Origin: a virus
Length of the DNA: 59,226 nucleotides
Reading direction: 5' to 3' (one strand)
IMG/VR virus record: IMGVR_UViG_3300020421_000016
Location: 1-59,226 of that record
Of this stretch, positions 1 through 8,156 are shown one piece after another (the first letter of the stretch is position 1; each line of letters begins with the position of its first letter). The translations under genes were made by a program, and so were the position numbers. A model generated the notes under the pieces. The model had not been told where the DNA came from. It was given only the letters and a program-made list of their open reading frames with translations, and did no database searches.

Positions 1-17
1 TTTATTTTATCCTTTAT

Positions 18-1358
18 CTATCCTATTAGGTGACCGCTAAAGCCTGGATAATGTATTTGCCCACTCACATAGTTATTTGTCCATAGGCAAGTAACATAAT
101 CGCCAACGGCTAACTCACAGTTCATATGATGCACCATAGGCACACGATTTGTCTGTTGATTGAATTGCATATATGATTTTGTACTACCGTTTATGTTCAT
201 ATAAAACCAAAGGTATCCAGAACCAAAATCAGATGCCATACATTGAAACTCGAAGTGATATTTACCAGCTACAGGTGCCGTAAATCTACCATTACTTGCA
301 TTAAAATGACTACCGTTATTAAACGCATGATTAACACTTGTAGACCATACATTACCACTAGTCATTGTTTGAGTTCCAGTTGTAGTAATACTATGTGATC
401 TTGATCCCAACCATGAGAACGCTGGTATATAAGGCGTTGTTACATAACCGCCTGCAATCTTCATCATTTGAGTACCACCAATTTCAAAGTGTATATTATC
501 ACTAGCAGCATTTAATCCTAACTGTCCACCTGTACCTCTTATCCAGTTTGCTGTATTTGTTCCTGGTGTTCCTGTATTTCCTAAAGAAAGTCTTATTTGA
601 CTATCAGATGTTAAATCAAGGTATCCTGTTTCTTGCAGTTGCATTTTTGTTGACCACGTTATTGATGAATCAGCAACATCTGACACTGCTGTTTCCCATA
701 CATGATCTCCACCGTTTTGATAGTATCTAAGTGCATAATCATTAGTTAAACGTTGGTATGCACTACCGTTATAACGCCAGTTATTACCTAACTGAGTAGA
801 AGCAGATGTTGTTCCAACAAATCCAGTAGCTCCTAGCCTTAATCTTCCATCAAATACGGTACTCCAATTATCTAGATCGGACGTACCAATGCCAACTGTA
901 CCTTCAGAATCAATTGTTAATCTTCTAGTTGCAGTTCCACTTTGTGGCCTAGTATCTAAACCAATACCTCCCCAAGAAGCACCTTCAGCAGTTCCTTGAA
1001 TTCCTGAAAAAGGATTTAATGCACTAGATGCACCTGTTGCAAATCTAATAGACCCGCCATTTCCATTTGCAGTTGTTGTATCAGTAATAACAAGATGCCC
1101 CCAGTTATTATCATTTACATTGTTACCTTCAATAAGTGCCACTGTACCATACGGAGATCCACTTGACCAACCAGTATCTTTAATATGTGACCTTGCAAAA
1201 GGAGTAGTTGTTCCAGCACCTATATTACCTGCTGAATTTATATTTCCAGTTACACTAATTACATTACCAACAACTTGTATATTACCTGCATTATCTAAAA
1301 CTAATGCATCAGTGCTTGCATCTTCGTGTCTAATATTTTCTACTAATAATCTACTCAT
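18..1358 (-). CDS. Tail fibre protein with C-terminal C1q/TNF-like head
   Basis: 446 residues, last gene of the fibre region. The N-terminal part is low-complexity fibre sequence (NIQVVGNV, GNINSAGNIG) typical of trimeric beta shafts. From about residue 310 to the end the sequence resembles a C1q/TNF-like jelly roll: a stretch around FTAPVAGKYHFEF, then alternating hydrophobic strands ending in a Gly-rich C-terminus (FSGHLIG). Such domains form trimeric binding heads, so a receptor-binding role at the fibre tip is inferred. The ATG overlaps the stop of the upstream 62-residue gene as ATGA, so translation is probably coupled. The stop is TAG, 17 bases from the window edge. Class (fibre) is well supported; the C1q call rests on pattern only. 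Confidence 0.75.
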   Translation of the reverse strand: MSRLLVENIRHEDASTDALVLDNAGNIQVVGNVISVTGNINSAGNIGAGTTTPFARSHIKDTGWSSGSPYGTVALIEGNNVNDNNWGHLVITDTTTANGNGGSIRFATGASSALNPFSGIQGTAEGASWGGIGLDTRPQSGTATRRLTIDSEGTVGIGTSDLDNWSTVFDGRLRLGATGFVGTTSASTQLGNNWRYNGSAYQRLTNDYALRYYQNGGDHVWETAVSDVADSSITWSTKMQLQETGYLDLTSDSQIRLSLGNTGTPGTNTANWIRGTGGQLGLNAASDNIHFEIGGTQMMKIAGGYVTTPYIPAFSWLGSRSHSITTTGTQTMTSGNVWSTSVNHAFNNGSHFNASNGRFTAPVAGKYHFEFQCMASDFGSGYLWFYMNINGSTKSYMQFNQQTNRVPMVHHMNCELAVGDYVTCLWTNNYVSGQIHYPGFSGHLIG

Positions 1359-1543
1359 GTTTCAAGTTCCCAATGATCTTCTACAAACACAAAATTCCAA
1401 CTTTGTCCACTGATACTATCAGTAAGTGTATATGTATCATTTTCTACAGGGTCAGTATCAAATACAATACTTCCGTTCATCCACATTAAAGCATATCTGT
1501 CTGTTGCATAATCTAGTGTACAATTATTTGTTTCGTCTGTCAT
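1355..1543 (-). CDS. Small conserved-looking protein between two fibre genes
   Basis: About 62 residues starting MTDETNN. I chose the ATG at 1543 because it follows the stop of the upstream fibre gene (1552-1554) by eight bases and has an AGGA-containing ribosome site before it. An earlier in-frame ATG at 1591 would overlap the upstream gene by 40 bases and has no such site. The protein is acidic and rich in aromatic residues (two Trp near the C-terminus, one in LMWMNG), with the look of one small beta-rich domain. Its place inside the fibre operon suggests a fibre-assembly or capping role, but no family was recognised. Confidence 0.55.
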   Translation of the reverse strand: MTDETNNCTLDYATDRYALMWMNGSIVFDTDPVENDTYTLTDSISGQSWNFVFVEDHWELET

Positions 1544-1551
1544 CTTTAATC

Positions 1552-3216
1552 CTAAGTATGTGTAATATTTGATGGTGTACCATAATAGCATCTTATAGTT
1601 AATGTACTATGACTATAACTACCACTTCCATAATTTTCATCTATATGTAATCTTCCATTTGGACTACCACTACCACCGCTATGGTCAGTTGCACTAATAC
1701 TTAAACCTATGGACCAGGTATTACCACTGTCATGATAAGGTGTCCAAGTGTGAGTAGTATGGTTGTTTGCCCACTTACCCTTAATAAATCTGTGAATATC
1801 TGATCCACCATTTGTTTGGTGACTTGTATAAGTAACATCTGCCATAAAATAACTTGCACAGTACAAGTATGTGTCATGATCTGAATTACCACCCCAAGTA
1901 TATTGATATTCTGTATATGCTGGAGTTTGTTTAACTATACCGCCACCAAATCCTGTACCACTATTTTGAAATGTTTGGTCACTGTCTAATCTAATTGCAC
2001 CATCTATATGTAAATGGCGTGCTGGACTTGTAACATTAATACCAACATTGCCGTTGTCCATTAATGTCATCCTTGCATCGGATAGTGTAGCTTCACTACT
2101 ATCATTATTTGAATCCATTAAAAAATGGAATTTGCCTCTGGAATAACCTTGGTTTATTCCTTCTGCTACAATAGCCATTTTATTCCTACTACCATATCCT
2201 TCAGGATCAAACCCAATTCCAGCTGCATAAGATGCTACGTGGCTTGATCCACCGACACTAATTGGATAATGAACACTAGAGGCATCTGTGGACGATTCTC
2301 TTACTTGTAATTTTTGTTGTGGACCTGAAGTACCAATACCAACATTACCATCATATCGAACTGTAAACAAATCTCCTAGATAATTTGTACCACTAGTCAT
2401 TTCTCCTACACCAAAAAGTGAACCAGTTGAACTTGCGTCTGCTGGCCCAAATGCTCTTACACCATACTCGTTTGAAATGCTAAACCCTGTTCTTGAATTG
2501 CCATTTTGTCTAAGCAATAATACTTGTGCACCGGTATTGGTAACTCCAAAATCTAAAGGTGCTTGTGGATCTAACTCATTAATACCAACTTTATTATTTC
2601 GTATAACTAGATTACTAGCACCACTGCCGCCCATATGTATGCCATCAGTATGATAAGATGTTATTAAAAGTTTCCTATTAGCATCAGCTTCGATTCTGTG
2701 GTTAGTACCGTCCCATAAGCCTAAATTTAATTGAGCTGAACCGTCTATTAATTTAATTCTACTAGTGTTAAGAGAACCATTTAATTCTAATCCTACTGTA
2801 GCATCAATACCATCACCAATACCAACACCATTATCTGATACTCTCATACGTTCTGCACTGCCAGTAGCAAAGCGTATATCTGTAGCTCGCATGCCCATTG
2901 CAACATTGGCACTACCTGCTGTGTTCATTGCTTGAAATCCTGCTACATTTCCAATTTCGCCTATACCACCTTGAAAGGCTATTCGCTTGTCAGTGCCAAT
3001 TCTAATATCTACACCATTATCTCCGCCTTCAAAAATAACATCTTCTGTAAAAGTTGTTACTGTGTTGCTGGTTACAACATTGTTTACATCTAGTGTTGTT
3101 GCGGAACCAGTGCTGGTTATAACTTTGCTTAAATCAATAGTAGTACTACCAGCGGCATCTGGTGCTACTAGATCTATATATCCGCTTACATCGCCTTTGA
3201 TTCTTAAATCTGCCAT
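1552..3216 (-). CDS. Tail fibre protein
   Basis: About 554 residues starting MADLRIKGDVSG. The start at 3216 overlaps the upstream stop as TAATG. A start 15 bases upstream (MGNSI) is possible but less likely. Composition is that of a phage fibre: Gly, Asn, Ser and Thr rich, with repeated short motifs such as GNVGIG, GVGIGDG and KVGINE that mark trimeric beta-helix or shaft turns. Sequence of the type RHLHIDGAIRLDSD precedes a C-terminal globular region of about 120 residues rich in aromatics and His. No S74 chaperone motif was seen. Probable distal fibre or side-fibre protein; partner and receptor unknown. Confidence 0.7.
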   Translation of the reverse strand: MADLRIKGDVSGYIDLVAPDAAGSTTIDLSKVITSTGSATTLDVNNVVTSNTVTTFTEDVIFEGGDNGVDIRIGTDKRIAFQGGIGEIGNVAGFQAMNTAGSANVAMGMRATDIRFATGSAERMRVSDNGVGIGDGIDATVGLELNGSLNTSRIKLIDGSAQLNLGLWDGTNHRIEADANRKLLITSYHTDGIHMGGSGASNLVIRNNKVGINELDPQAPLDFGVTNTGAQVLLLRQNGNSRTGFSISNEYGVRAFGPADASSTGSLFGVGEMTSGTNYLGDLFTVRYDGNVGIGTSGPQQKLQVRESSTDASSVHYPISVGGSSHVASYAAGIGFDPEGYGSRNKMAIVAEGINQGYSRGKFHFLMDSNNDSSEATLSDARMTLMDNGNVGINVTSPARHLHIDGAIRLDSDQTFQNSGTGFGGGIVKQTPAYTEYQYTWGGNSDHDTYLYCASYFMADVTYTSHQTNGGSDIHRFIKGKWANNHTTHTWTPYHDSGNTWSIGLSISATDHSGGSGSPNGRLHIDENYGSGSYSHSTLTIRCYYGTPSNITHT

Positions 3217-5441
3217 TATACTATTACCCACCTGCTTCCACTACTTATAGTGACTGTTGCACCACTGTCAATTGTTACTGGACCTGCAGCCATTGCACTA
3301 TCACCAACAGCAATAGTGTAGTTTTCTGTTACTGTTTGACTGTTTACAAAAAACGGTTGTGATGTACGTACTCTGGTTGTTACTAAATCTCCGGTCATAG
3401 TATCGCCAGTTTTACTTACCTTTGTTGCAATATTATTTGCAGTTGTTGTTGCAAAATTAGGATCGTCTCCCAATGCCGCAGCCAACTCGTTTAAAGTATC
3501 AAGTGTTGTTGGCGCACTATCAGTAATAGTTGCAATAATATTTGTAGCAGTATCATATCCGTTATTTGATAGATATGTACCTACATCACTGTTTGTATAG
3601 CCTGGTTGTCCGTCTAATGTAAGTGTTCCTGCTACTGCATCATAAGTTGCTGTAATATTATTTCCACCTACAATTAAATTATCTACATCTGCATCAGTAT
3701 AACCAGGTTGTCCATCTAGTGTCAATGTACCAGCTGCATCGTCATAAGTTGCTGTAATGTTGTTGCCACCTACTACTAAACTGGCTACACGGTCATCTAC
3801 ACGTTCATTTGTTAAAAATAAATTTGTTGTACCTTCTGTTAAGTCATCACTGTTGCTTGCACCTGCTTGTTGCCAAGCAGTGCCGTCCCAAATATAAAGG
3901 ATGTTATTGTCTGTAGCAAACGCCTGGTCTCCTGCGTTATTACCAGTAAGTGGCAAATATGTACTGTCGTCATATACATTAACCTTAGCAACTACAGTGC
4001 TACCATCTTCCACAACTAATTCTGCTGTACCAGCAACTTCTCTAATCTTGTTTTCGAACGAAGGTGTATTCTCTACATAAGTTGCTAAGTCCTGTGGTAC
4101 AAACTTATTTGTTCCTGCATCATATACAAGACACATCTGATTAACTAATGATGGGATAGGACGTATCTCTACTGGAGTCTTGTGTCCTTCTTGTGTATGC
4201 TGGAAGTATACTACATAGTTACCGTTATTATTTGTCTCAACTGCAAGGTCCTTGATAGTAATTGCACCACGCATGCTACTATGATTACCACATTGGTAAT
4301 ATAATGTATCTGGTGCATTACTTGGTACTACAAAAGTAACATTGCCACTATCTGATCTTGAACCTGTAACACCAGTTGTGTACTCTCCAAAGTAAGTACC
4401 TGCGCTATAATTTGTTCCGTTGTCTGTTGTTAGGTAGAACGGGTGTCCACTTGCATTGACACTAAACGTATATGTACCACCTCTATATACAGGTCCTAAG
4501 TTTGGATTATCTCCACTTGCTGGACCACTAAAAGTGTAAGCACCATTTGCATTGTTTGTTACAGTGTATGTAACACTTGGATTAGTTAGGGTTGGTGGTG
4601 TAACAGTTGCCGGTACATTAACACTTATACGTTGTACATTTGTTGCAGTTCCGCCGTTAATACTAGGATGTGTGTCACTAATAGGATTACTAGGATTATC
4701 TGTTGCCCAACTTACAAGGTTGTCCGTTCCTGAACCATCTACCCATTTCAAATACAAACTATGTGTTTGAGTCATGTTGCCATGAGTTGTGTAAGCCGCA
4801 AAGTTATTAACTGTATATGTTCCTTGTTTATATAAAGGAACACTTACTTCCGGCGAATTTGTAATAGTTCTACGTGCATAAGGAAGTGTGCTTTGCTCCC
4901 ATGTCCATAGCCAGGCTGTGTCTTGTCCAGCCGCTGGAGCATCAACTTGTATTTCTAGTGTTTCTGGTGCAATACTTAAATTAACGTCAGGAATATTATC
5001 CTGTGTAATTTGTCTAGTGCCTAGTTGTATACTACTGCCACTTAAATATAGATCTCTAAATTTATAGGTACTGCTTCCTAAATCATACGCAACGTCTGTA
5101 TCTGGTATAATATCACCACTTACATTGCCCAATTTAGTTTGTACACGGGCATCAGTATAATAAAGGTTGTTTGTACCCTCAGTAATTTCATCTGTGTTGT
5201 CAACGCCTTGTACTGCGCTGTCTACATACGATTCAGTTGCATAACTGTTTGTTGTGAGATAGGTGTTTACACGAGCATCTGTGTAAAATTTATTAGTACC
5301 TTCTATTAAGGTATCAGTATCAATAGTAGTACTATTGATAATACTTTTCCATGCACCGCTGGTGCTGTCATAAAACCAGCGACGGCCTTTTTCATTATGA
5401 ATGTCGCCATTGGTAGGGGTAGTTGGAAAGTTTACTGCCAT
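3216..5441 (-). CDS. Tail fibre protein with cupredoxin-like domain (paralogue of the 1355-residue fibre)
   Basis: 741 residues. The N-terminus (NGDIHNEKGRRWFYDS) looks like a virion-attachment segment. Residues about 70-690 closely match the fibre at 12067-16134. A cupredoxin-like domain spans roughly residues 290-395. It has His333 (GHPFYL), Cys384, His387 and Met390 (YYQCGNHSSMRG), a plausible set of type-1 copper ligands: the His to Cys gap is 51 residues, against 47 in plastocyanin. Later come LTLDGQPGY repeats and a helical turn motif (LNELAAALGDD). There is no S74 domain, so the protein may depend on another chaperone. It is the first gene after a late promoter at 5470-5477. Copper binding is inference. 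Confidence 0.75.
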   Translation of the reverse strand: MAVNFPTTPTNGDIHNEKGRRWFYDSTSGAWKSIINSTTIDTDTLIEGTNKFYTDARVNTYLTTNSYATESYVDSAVQGVDNTDEITEGTNNLYYTDARVQTKLGNVSGDIIPDTDVAYDLGSSTYKFRDLYLSGSSIQLGTRQITQDNIPDVNLSIAPETLEIQVDAPAAGQDTAWLWTWEQSTLPYARRTITNSPEVSVPLYKQGTYTVNNFAAYTTHGNMTQTHSLYLKWVDGSGTDNLVSWATDNPSNPISDTHPSINGGTATNVQRISVNVPATVTPPTLTNPSVTYTVTNNANGAYTFSGPASGDNPNLGPVYRGGTYTFSVNASGHPFYLTTDNGTNYSAGTYFGEYTTGVTGSRSDSGNVTFVVPSNAPDTLYYQCGNHSSMRGAITIKDLAVETNNNGNYVVYFQHTQEGHKTPVEIRPIPSLVNQMCLVYDAGTNKFVPQDLATYVENTPSFENKIREVAGTAELVVEDGSTVVAKVNVYDDSTYLPLTGNNAGDQAFATDNNILYIWDGTAWQQAGASNSDDLTEGTTNLFLTNERVDDRVASLVVGGNNITATYDDAAGTLTLDGQPGYTDADVDNLIVGGNNITATYDAVAGTLTLDGQPGYTNSDVGTYLSNNGYDTATNIIATITDSAPTTLDTLNELAAALGDDPNFATTTANNIATKVSKTGDTMTGDLVTTRVRTSQPFFVNSQTVTENYTIAVGDSAMAAGPVTIDSGATVTISSGSRWVIV
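3430..5205 (-). repeat. Paralogous fibre module, copy in the 741-residue fibre
   Basis: The partner of 13655-15435. It has one extra VGGNNITATYD-LTLDGQPGY unit relative to that copy, showing that unit number varies between the two. Confidence 0.75.
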
Positions 5442-5442
5442 T

Positions 5443-5468
5443 GTGTAATAATCCTATCGTTATTACAC
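5443..5468 (-). other. Perfect 9-bp hairpin between late promoter and fibre start
   Basis: GTGTAATAA and TTATTACAC flank an 8-base loop immediately after the late promoter element at 5470-5477. The loop, read on minus, contains AGGA, the only ribosome-site-like sequence before the ATG at 5441. The hairpin would therefore overlap the start of the transcript and the ribosome site; a role in mRNA stability or translation is inference. Confidence 0.5.
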
Positions 5469-5469
5469 T

Positions 5470-5477
5470 TATTTATG
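5470..5477 (-). promoter_or_regulatory. T4-type late promoter (CATAAATA)
   Basis: CATAAATA on the minus strand lies directly after the TAG of the membrane-protein gene and 28 bases before the 741-residue fibre start. It matches the TATAAATA core recognised by gp55-bearing polymerase in T4-like phages. The fibre genes at 18-5441 would be its transcript. Confidence 0.65.
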
Positions 5478-5479
5478 CT

Positions 5480-6520
5480 CTATAGCAGGAGTGTAAGTCC
5501 TCCAGCACCAATTACTAAACCTCCCCACATGCCTAATATTGTAATATAATATCTAAGTTTTGTACCAAAATACAGCATGCCAATTGTAACGCATTTGTGC
5601 ATTGGACTAATAAGATAACCCACAAAGTCAACAGCAAAAAACCAAGGTAAATATTCTATTCCGTAAATGCTTGCAAGTATAACAGTAATAGCACCAAATC
5701 TACTGCTTGACCCCAGTGCAAACGCACCTGCAAAACTAAACAAACTCAGCAGTGTAAATCCAGATACTGTTTGTATATCTAGCCCTGTGTTACCTAAAAA
5801 CTCTTTAATTTCGTTTGTGTTTGTTCTTGCAAAGTTTGCCGCTATAATAATTAATGCAACCCAACCAATCAGTTTCCAATCTACAAAACGCAACAATTTA
5901 GGAATATCAAATGTACGTGTAACAAACATATAATATACTGTAAGACTACCAAACGCCCATAAAAAATCTATACCGTATATTATTGCGGCAACACCTGCAA
6001 TATAAGGTAATACATAACGTGTAATTCTACTTACTTTGATTTCCTTGCCTGCGCTGTTTAGTTCTACATCAGATTCTTTTACACCCCAAATTAAATATGC
6101 AAGTATAAATGCAACTGACACTGCTAACAAAGGCCACAACATACCCATTAATTGTGCGTATGTCAAGCCAAAAGCGGCCATGGGTAGAATAATAGTTTTT
6201 TCCAGTGGGCTCCAAAAGTAATAATGATGTGTACTTACATAGTCAATAGGGCCAAACTTTTCTCTACCACAACAACCTTTGTCAGGTGCAAGTGTTTCTA
6301 GTAGTCCTGCACTGACTGTAACTCTGCCTTTGATAGGTAGTAATCCAGTAATTGCACTTACAATTGCAACGACTGCTTTTTTACTTTTTAAGTTTTGCTG
6401 GAAGAAACAAAACACATCATCAAACAATTTGTTTTCTTTTACCATTCCTGCAATCATCATTACAAAAACAATTAAGAACAAGTACACTTGTCCTTTTAAA
6501 ATTAAATCTATGTATTCCAT
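5480..6520 (-). CDS. Polytopic inner-membrane protein, possibly DUF401-like
   Basis: 346 residues, strongly hydrophobic, with about nine or ten predicted membrane segments spread over the whole length (for example residues 10-27, 45-60, 125-147, 170-195, 215-230, 255-275, 325-345). A loop after the second segment reads GLLPIKGRVTVSA and later contains a CC pair and STHHYYFWSP. This resembles the conserved LLPxxG loop of DUF401, a permease-like family of unknown function; the match is from memory and not certain. There is no sign of a holin (far too large). It sits between a methyltransferase fusion and a fibre gene, apparently in the late operon. A transporter or auxiliary metabolic role for the infected cell is inferred. 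Confidence 0.55.
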   Translation of the reverse strand: MEYIDLILKGQVYLFLIVFVMMIAGMVKENKLFDDVFCFFQQNLKSKKAVVAIVSAITGLLPIKGRVTVSAGLLETLAPDKGCCGREKFGPIDYVSTHHYYFWSPLEKTIILPMAAFGLTYAQLMGMLWPLLAVSVAFILAYLIWGVKESDVELNSAGKEIKVSRITRYVLPYIAGVAAIIYGIDFLWAFGSLTVYYMFVTRTFDIPKLLRFVDWKLIGWVALIIIAANFARTNTNEIKEFLGNTGLDIQTVSGFTLLSLFSFAGAFALGSSSRFGAITVILASIYGIEYLPWFFAVDFVGYLISPMHKCVTIGMLYFGTKLRYYITILGMWGGLVIGAGGLTLLL

Positions 6521-6521
6521 A

Positions 6522-8156
6522 TTATCTCTTTTCTATTATAGCTATATAAAGCCCATTCCACCACTGCGTGGCATCTTCTACATCATTTATCAGTATTTTT
6601 TCATACCGTAAATATAATCCAGCATCTAGTATACCTTTTTGTGCACCTTGTACAACACCATTAAAGTTGGCATCATCTACAATAATTATTGCTTGGTCAG
6701 CTAATGCATCTTTATAATAATTTATTGCACGACAAGTTGTTTCCGCATCATGTGGACCATCATAAAAGAATAAGTCCACTGGTTCTATTTGACTAACATC
6801 AACATCAAACATATGACTATTAAATAGTTTAATGTCTGCTTGCTCATGTTTGTACTTCTTTATATTTTTTATAAAAACTTCTTTACTGTTGGGAGGTAAC
6901 TGTATGTCGTCTCTAAATGCATCTACATCCTGTGCCCAGTTATCTACAAAGTATGCTTTAACTGGATTTTTAACTACTGCGCATCCTGTTGCACCCAAAT
7001 AGCAACCAACTTCTAAATAACTATCAACATGTCTAGTTAAGTAGTTTAGAAAACGCTGTACACGTTTACTAGTCAACCCTGGTACTTGATATATTTTTAA
7101 GTCGGGCTCGTTAACACTATCAGCTAATCCATTTACAATTAAATCTTCGATGTTGTCAACATGTTCACCATTTTTTGCTGTGTAAAGTTTATCACATTTA
7201 TTACAATCCCAACAATCAAATTTACAGTTTTTAATAAACTGACGCCAAGCATTAATGGGTTTGCCTTGTAAGTTTGTATTTTCCAAATAAGGATTAAAAT
7301 CGTCAAACAGTATTTCCTGATTACGTTTATATCTATCTATAATACTGATTGTGTTTGCTGTTTGTTCAACACTTTCTCTACCATGCATTTTAAATATATC
7401 AACATATTCTAATAGTTCTACCCAATCTTCTCGCCATGGTGGAATGTTTGCAGTTTTTAATGCTGTACTGGGATCAGTAATATCCCATTTGGGACAACTT
7501 ATTCTACTAATGGGATCCGTAAAGTATTGAGAACCAGCTACTCGATTATTATTAAACTCAAAGTGTTCTGACATTACAGGACACCCTCCCAAGCATCCTT
7601 CATTTGCTAACAGAGCAATCTTAATACCATATTTTTCTTTGACACGTTTAATTTTTTTAAGTGTGTCACGATCACGCATTAAGTCTCTGTCTATATTAAT
7701 GTAATGAAATCCTGCTTCCGCTTGCTTTGCAATATCGCTGGCTGTGTTGACTTCTCTAAGTATTGTATTTTTAATTTGTAACTCTGGAAATGCTTTTTGT
7801 ATTTGACCAGTCATTACCCAGTGGGTATGTGGTATAGTAGCACTGCGTATACCTCTACTATACAAAGGTGCAAACTGTGTAATCCAAGTATCTAAATTTT
7901 TCTGTGTTGGTGGTACAGTAGTGTTGTTAAATGTCGCACTTAATTGTACTCCGGTTTCTTTCTGGAGTATTAGCGCATTTTCAATTAAGTCTCCTATATC
8001 ATTTACAAATAAGTCGCCCATTGCATCTTGTAAAAAAGGTGCGATACGACATGTAAAATACACATCATATATTAGATCACGATGATCCTTTATGAATTTT
8101 ACTAAGACATTAAATTGATTCTGGTTTAATTTTGGGTTTAGCGGAATGCTGAACAT
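6522..8156 (-). CDS. Cys-rich TIM-barrel (U32-like) domain fused to SAM methyltransferase
   Basis: 544 residues. Residues about 10-330 alternate helices and strands like a TIM barrel and carry cysteines at 188 and 192 (NEGCLGGCP), 221 (ISCPKWD), and a dense cluster at 311, 315, 318 and 321. This resembles the Fe-S peptidase-U32/UbiU-like family, in which four cysteines hold a 4Fe-4S cluster. From about residue 370 a class I methyltransferase begins: motif I at 380-391 (YLEVGCYLGATG), acidic residue after strand 2 (YFVDNW), and DLFFYDGPHD at 461-470. The start overlaps the upstream gene by 47 bases, and no later ATG fits before the barrel. Target (RNA, protein or a metabolite) is unknown. The MTase half is confident; the U32 assignment is tentative. 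Confidence 0.65.
   Translation of the reverse strand: MFSIPLNPKLNQNQFNVLVKFIKDHRDLIYDVYFTCRIAPFLQDAMGDLFVNDIGDLIENALILQKETGVQLSATFNNTTVPPTQKNLDTWITQFAPLYSRGIRSATIPHTHWVMTGQIQKAFPELQIKNTILREVNTASDIAKQAEAGFHYINIDRDLMRDRDTLKKIKRVKEKYGIKIALLANEGCLGGCPVMSEHFEFNNNRVAGSQYFTDPISRISCPKWDITDPSTALKTANIPPWREDWVELLEYVDIFKMHGRESVEQTANTISIIDRYKRNQEILFDDFNPYLENTNLQGKPINAWRQFIKNCKFDCWDCNKCDKLYTAKNGEHVDNIEDLIVNGLADSVNEPDLKIYQVPGLTSKRVQRFLNYLTRHVDSYLEVGCYLGATGCAVVKNPVKAYFVDNWAQDVDAFRDDIQLPPNSKEVFIKNIKKYKHEQADIKLFNSHMFDVDVSQIEPVDLFFYDGPHDAETTCRAINYYKDALADQAIIIVDDANFNGVVQGAQKGILDAGLYLRYEKILINDVEDATQWWNGLYIAIIEKR

Noticed and set aside
6522-8156. Radical SAM enzyme, from Cys311-x3-Cys315-x2-Cys318
   Set aside because: The spacing matches, but the motif lies at the end of the barrel rather than near its start, with a fourth close cysteine, which fits another Fe-S or zinc site better.
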